Made by a program: the position numbers and the translations under genes. Below the pieces are notes generated by a model. The model made no database searches. It worked only from the letters and a program-made list of their open reading frames with translations, and was not told the origin of the DNA. 26,222 bases of DNA, from assembly GCA_964602845.1 (NCBI GenBank), contig CAZRSW010000023.1:1-26222 (forward strand). Reading direction: 5' to 3'. The DNA is from CAZRSW01 sp964602845 (GTDB lineage Bacteria; Chloroflexota; Dehalococcoidia; Lucifugimonadales; UBA826). Below are positions 25,217 through 26,222 of this stretch, in pieces; positions within the stretch are counted from its first letter, which is position 1; the number at the start of each line of letters is the position of its first letter.

Positions 25217-25259
25217 GATTATTTGATATTAGATTTGAAACTGTCGAATAATGGGGATT

Positions 25260-26222
25260 TCATTCTTTATTTTGACCAAGTGATGCAACAATCGCGTCTC
25301 CAACGTCACTGGTGGATGAACTTCCCCCAAGATCCTGAGTTGTTATTTCACCTTTACCCAAAACGTATTCCACAGAGAGCTCTATGGCCTGGGCCATAGA
25401 GCTCTCTCCGAGATGCCTAGCCATAAGAGCCCCAGTAAGAATTTGGGCCATTGGGTTAGCTAATCCCTTACCCATAATATCCGGAGCGCTCCCATGAACT
25501 GGTTCAAACATTGATGGATATTTTCTGAAAGGATCAAGATTAGCACTAGAGGCAAGCCCCATACTTCCAGTAATTATGGCTCCAATATCAGTCAGTATGT
25601 CCCCAAATAAGTTGCTGGCCACTACAACATCGAACTCTTCCGGTTTTCTAATAAAGTCCATAGCAGCTGCATCTATCAATAATGACTCAGTGCTTATGTT
25701 TGGATATTCCGCAGCAACACTAGCGAACGCACGGTCCCATACGATCATTCCGTAACCTTGTGCGTTTGATTTAGTGACCGAAGTCACATGTCGTTTCTTA
25801 TCCCGGAGCTCCGCCAGTTGAAAAGCATATCTAATCACTCTTTCACAGCCCCTTCTTGTGAAAACACCAGTTTGAATACCAATTTCTTCATCGAAATCCA
25901 AATACTGGAATCCCCCCACATTCGCATATTCGCCTTCGGTGTTCTCTCTTATCACAACCATATCTATGCTCCAGGGGTCTTTCCCCGCCAGTGGTGAGAC
26001 CACGCCAGGATAAAGGACGTTTGGTCTCTCACAAACAAATTGGTCAAATTTCCTCCTAATTGGCAAAAGTAGCCCGTTCAAAGTCACATGATCCTGAATA
26101 TCAGGATGTCCAACTGCACCTAAGAAAATTGCATCATATTTTGCCAAAATATCAAGTGAATCAGCAGGCATCATAATTCCATGTTCTATGTAATAGTCCG
26201 ACCCCCACGGAAACTCGTCAAA
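25260..26222 (-). CDS. Tartrate/D-malate dehydrogenase family protein (5' end outside the window)
   Basis: A beta-decarboxylating dehydrogenase of the TtuC/DmlA group. The frame stays open to the window edge and reads FDEFPWGSDYYIEHG before the first in-window Met, a conserved stretch of the family, so the N-terminus is cut off and the true protein is longer than the 320 residues here. Diagnostic parts are LGAVGHPDIQDHVTLNGLLLP, RRKFDQFV, VVIRENTEGEYANVGG, VTSVTKSN, NLFGDILTDIGAIITGSMG and FEPVHGSAPDIMGKGLANP. The RENTEGEY loop separates it from LeuB, which has RELTGGLYFG. Members oxidise tartrate, D-malate or 3-alkylmalates; the exact substrate is open. It heads the run into leuS and leuB. 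The coding sequence contains a perfect inverted repeat (25374-25407). Confidence 0.9.
   Translation of the reverse strand, partial: FDEFPWGSDYYIEHGIMMPADSLDILAKYDAIFLGAVGHPDIQDHVTLNGLLLPIRRKFDQFVCERPNVLYPGVVSPLAGKDPWSIDMVVIRENTEGEYANVGGFQYLDFDEEIGIQTGVFTRRGCERVIRYAFQLAELRDKKRHVTSVTKSNAQGYGMIVWDRAFASVAAEYPNISTESLLIDAAAMDFIRKPEEFDVVVASNLFGDILTDIGAIITGSMGLASSANLDPFRKYPSMFEPVHGSAPDIMGKGLANPMAQILTGALMARHLGESSMAQAIELSVEYVLGKGEITTQDLGGSSSTSDVGDAIVASLGQNKE
25374..25407. repeat. Perfect inverted repeat with 16-bp arms inside a coding sequence
   Basis: The arm AGAGAGCTCTATGGCC (25374-25389) is followed by TG and then its exact reverse complement (25392-25407). As RNA or extruded DNA it gives a stem of about 15 pairs with a 4-base loop. 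In the protein it encodes ESSMAQAIELS near the C-terminus of the TtuC/DmlA-like enzyme. No T run follows, so it is not a standard terminator. Confidence 0.9.

Overview
This 26.2 kb window is a gene-dense, chromosome-type stretch from a bacterium with AT-leaning DNA. I infer a Chloroflexota lineage, most likely marine SAR202-like Dehalococcoidia (moderate confidence). The reasons are a coenzyme F420 ligase (cofE), a Memo-family protein with an extra N-terminal domain, a non-canonical PRPP synthetase, a small Cys/His protein of a type I associate with Chloroflexi, and several catabolic dehydrogenase and aldolase genes scattered among housekeeping genes. I see no rRNA, tRNA, CRISPR array, insertion sequence or phage gene. 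GTG and TTG starts are frequent, often with strong Shine-Dalgarno (SD) sequences.

Layout: (1) 1-3815 (+) is the 3' part of a very large leucine-rich-repeat (LRR) protein. It has two LRR blocks flanking two pairs of duplicated beta-rich modules, and it ends in a 21-bp tandem repeat. (2) 7159-3878 (-) is a four-gene run: Memo/AmrB-like protein, L-rhamnose mutarotase family protein, short-chain dehydrogenase, and a COG3618-type lactonase/amidohydrolase. The last three match the first steps of non-phosphorylating L-fucose/L-rhamnose oxidation. (3) 7353-11015 (+) is prs then secA. (4) 16519-11016 (-) is a CitE-like aldolase/lyase, folB, a 317-bp gap with a good sigma70-type promoter, valS, and an MFS transporter. 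(5) 16656-17417 (+) is cofE. (6) 18874-17438 (-) is a TM1367-like cyclophilin-fold protein, tenA, and a small Cys/His protein with its own promoter. (7) 18996-21602 (+) is glpK and an Ldh2-type malate/lactate dehydrogenase, behind a promoter whose -35 box lies in a palindrome. (8) 26222-21618 (-) is a tartrate/D-malate dehydrogenase family gene (cut by the window edge), leuS and leuB.

The housekeeping genes cover nucleotide (prs), folate (folB), F420 (cofE), thiamine salvage (tenA), leucine (leuB, leuS), valine charging (valS) and protein export (secA). Between them lie sugar-acid and hydroxy-acid enzymes (RhaM, SDR, lactonase, CitE-like, Ldh2, TtuC/DmlA-like, GlpK), which suggests a heterotroph using many small organic substrates. 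The most unusual items are the duplicated-module LRR protein, a perfect 16-bp-arm inverted repeat inside the TtuC-like gene, the deoxysugar cassette, and the TenA/cyclophilin-like/Cys-His cluster.
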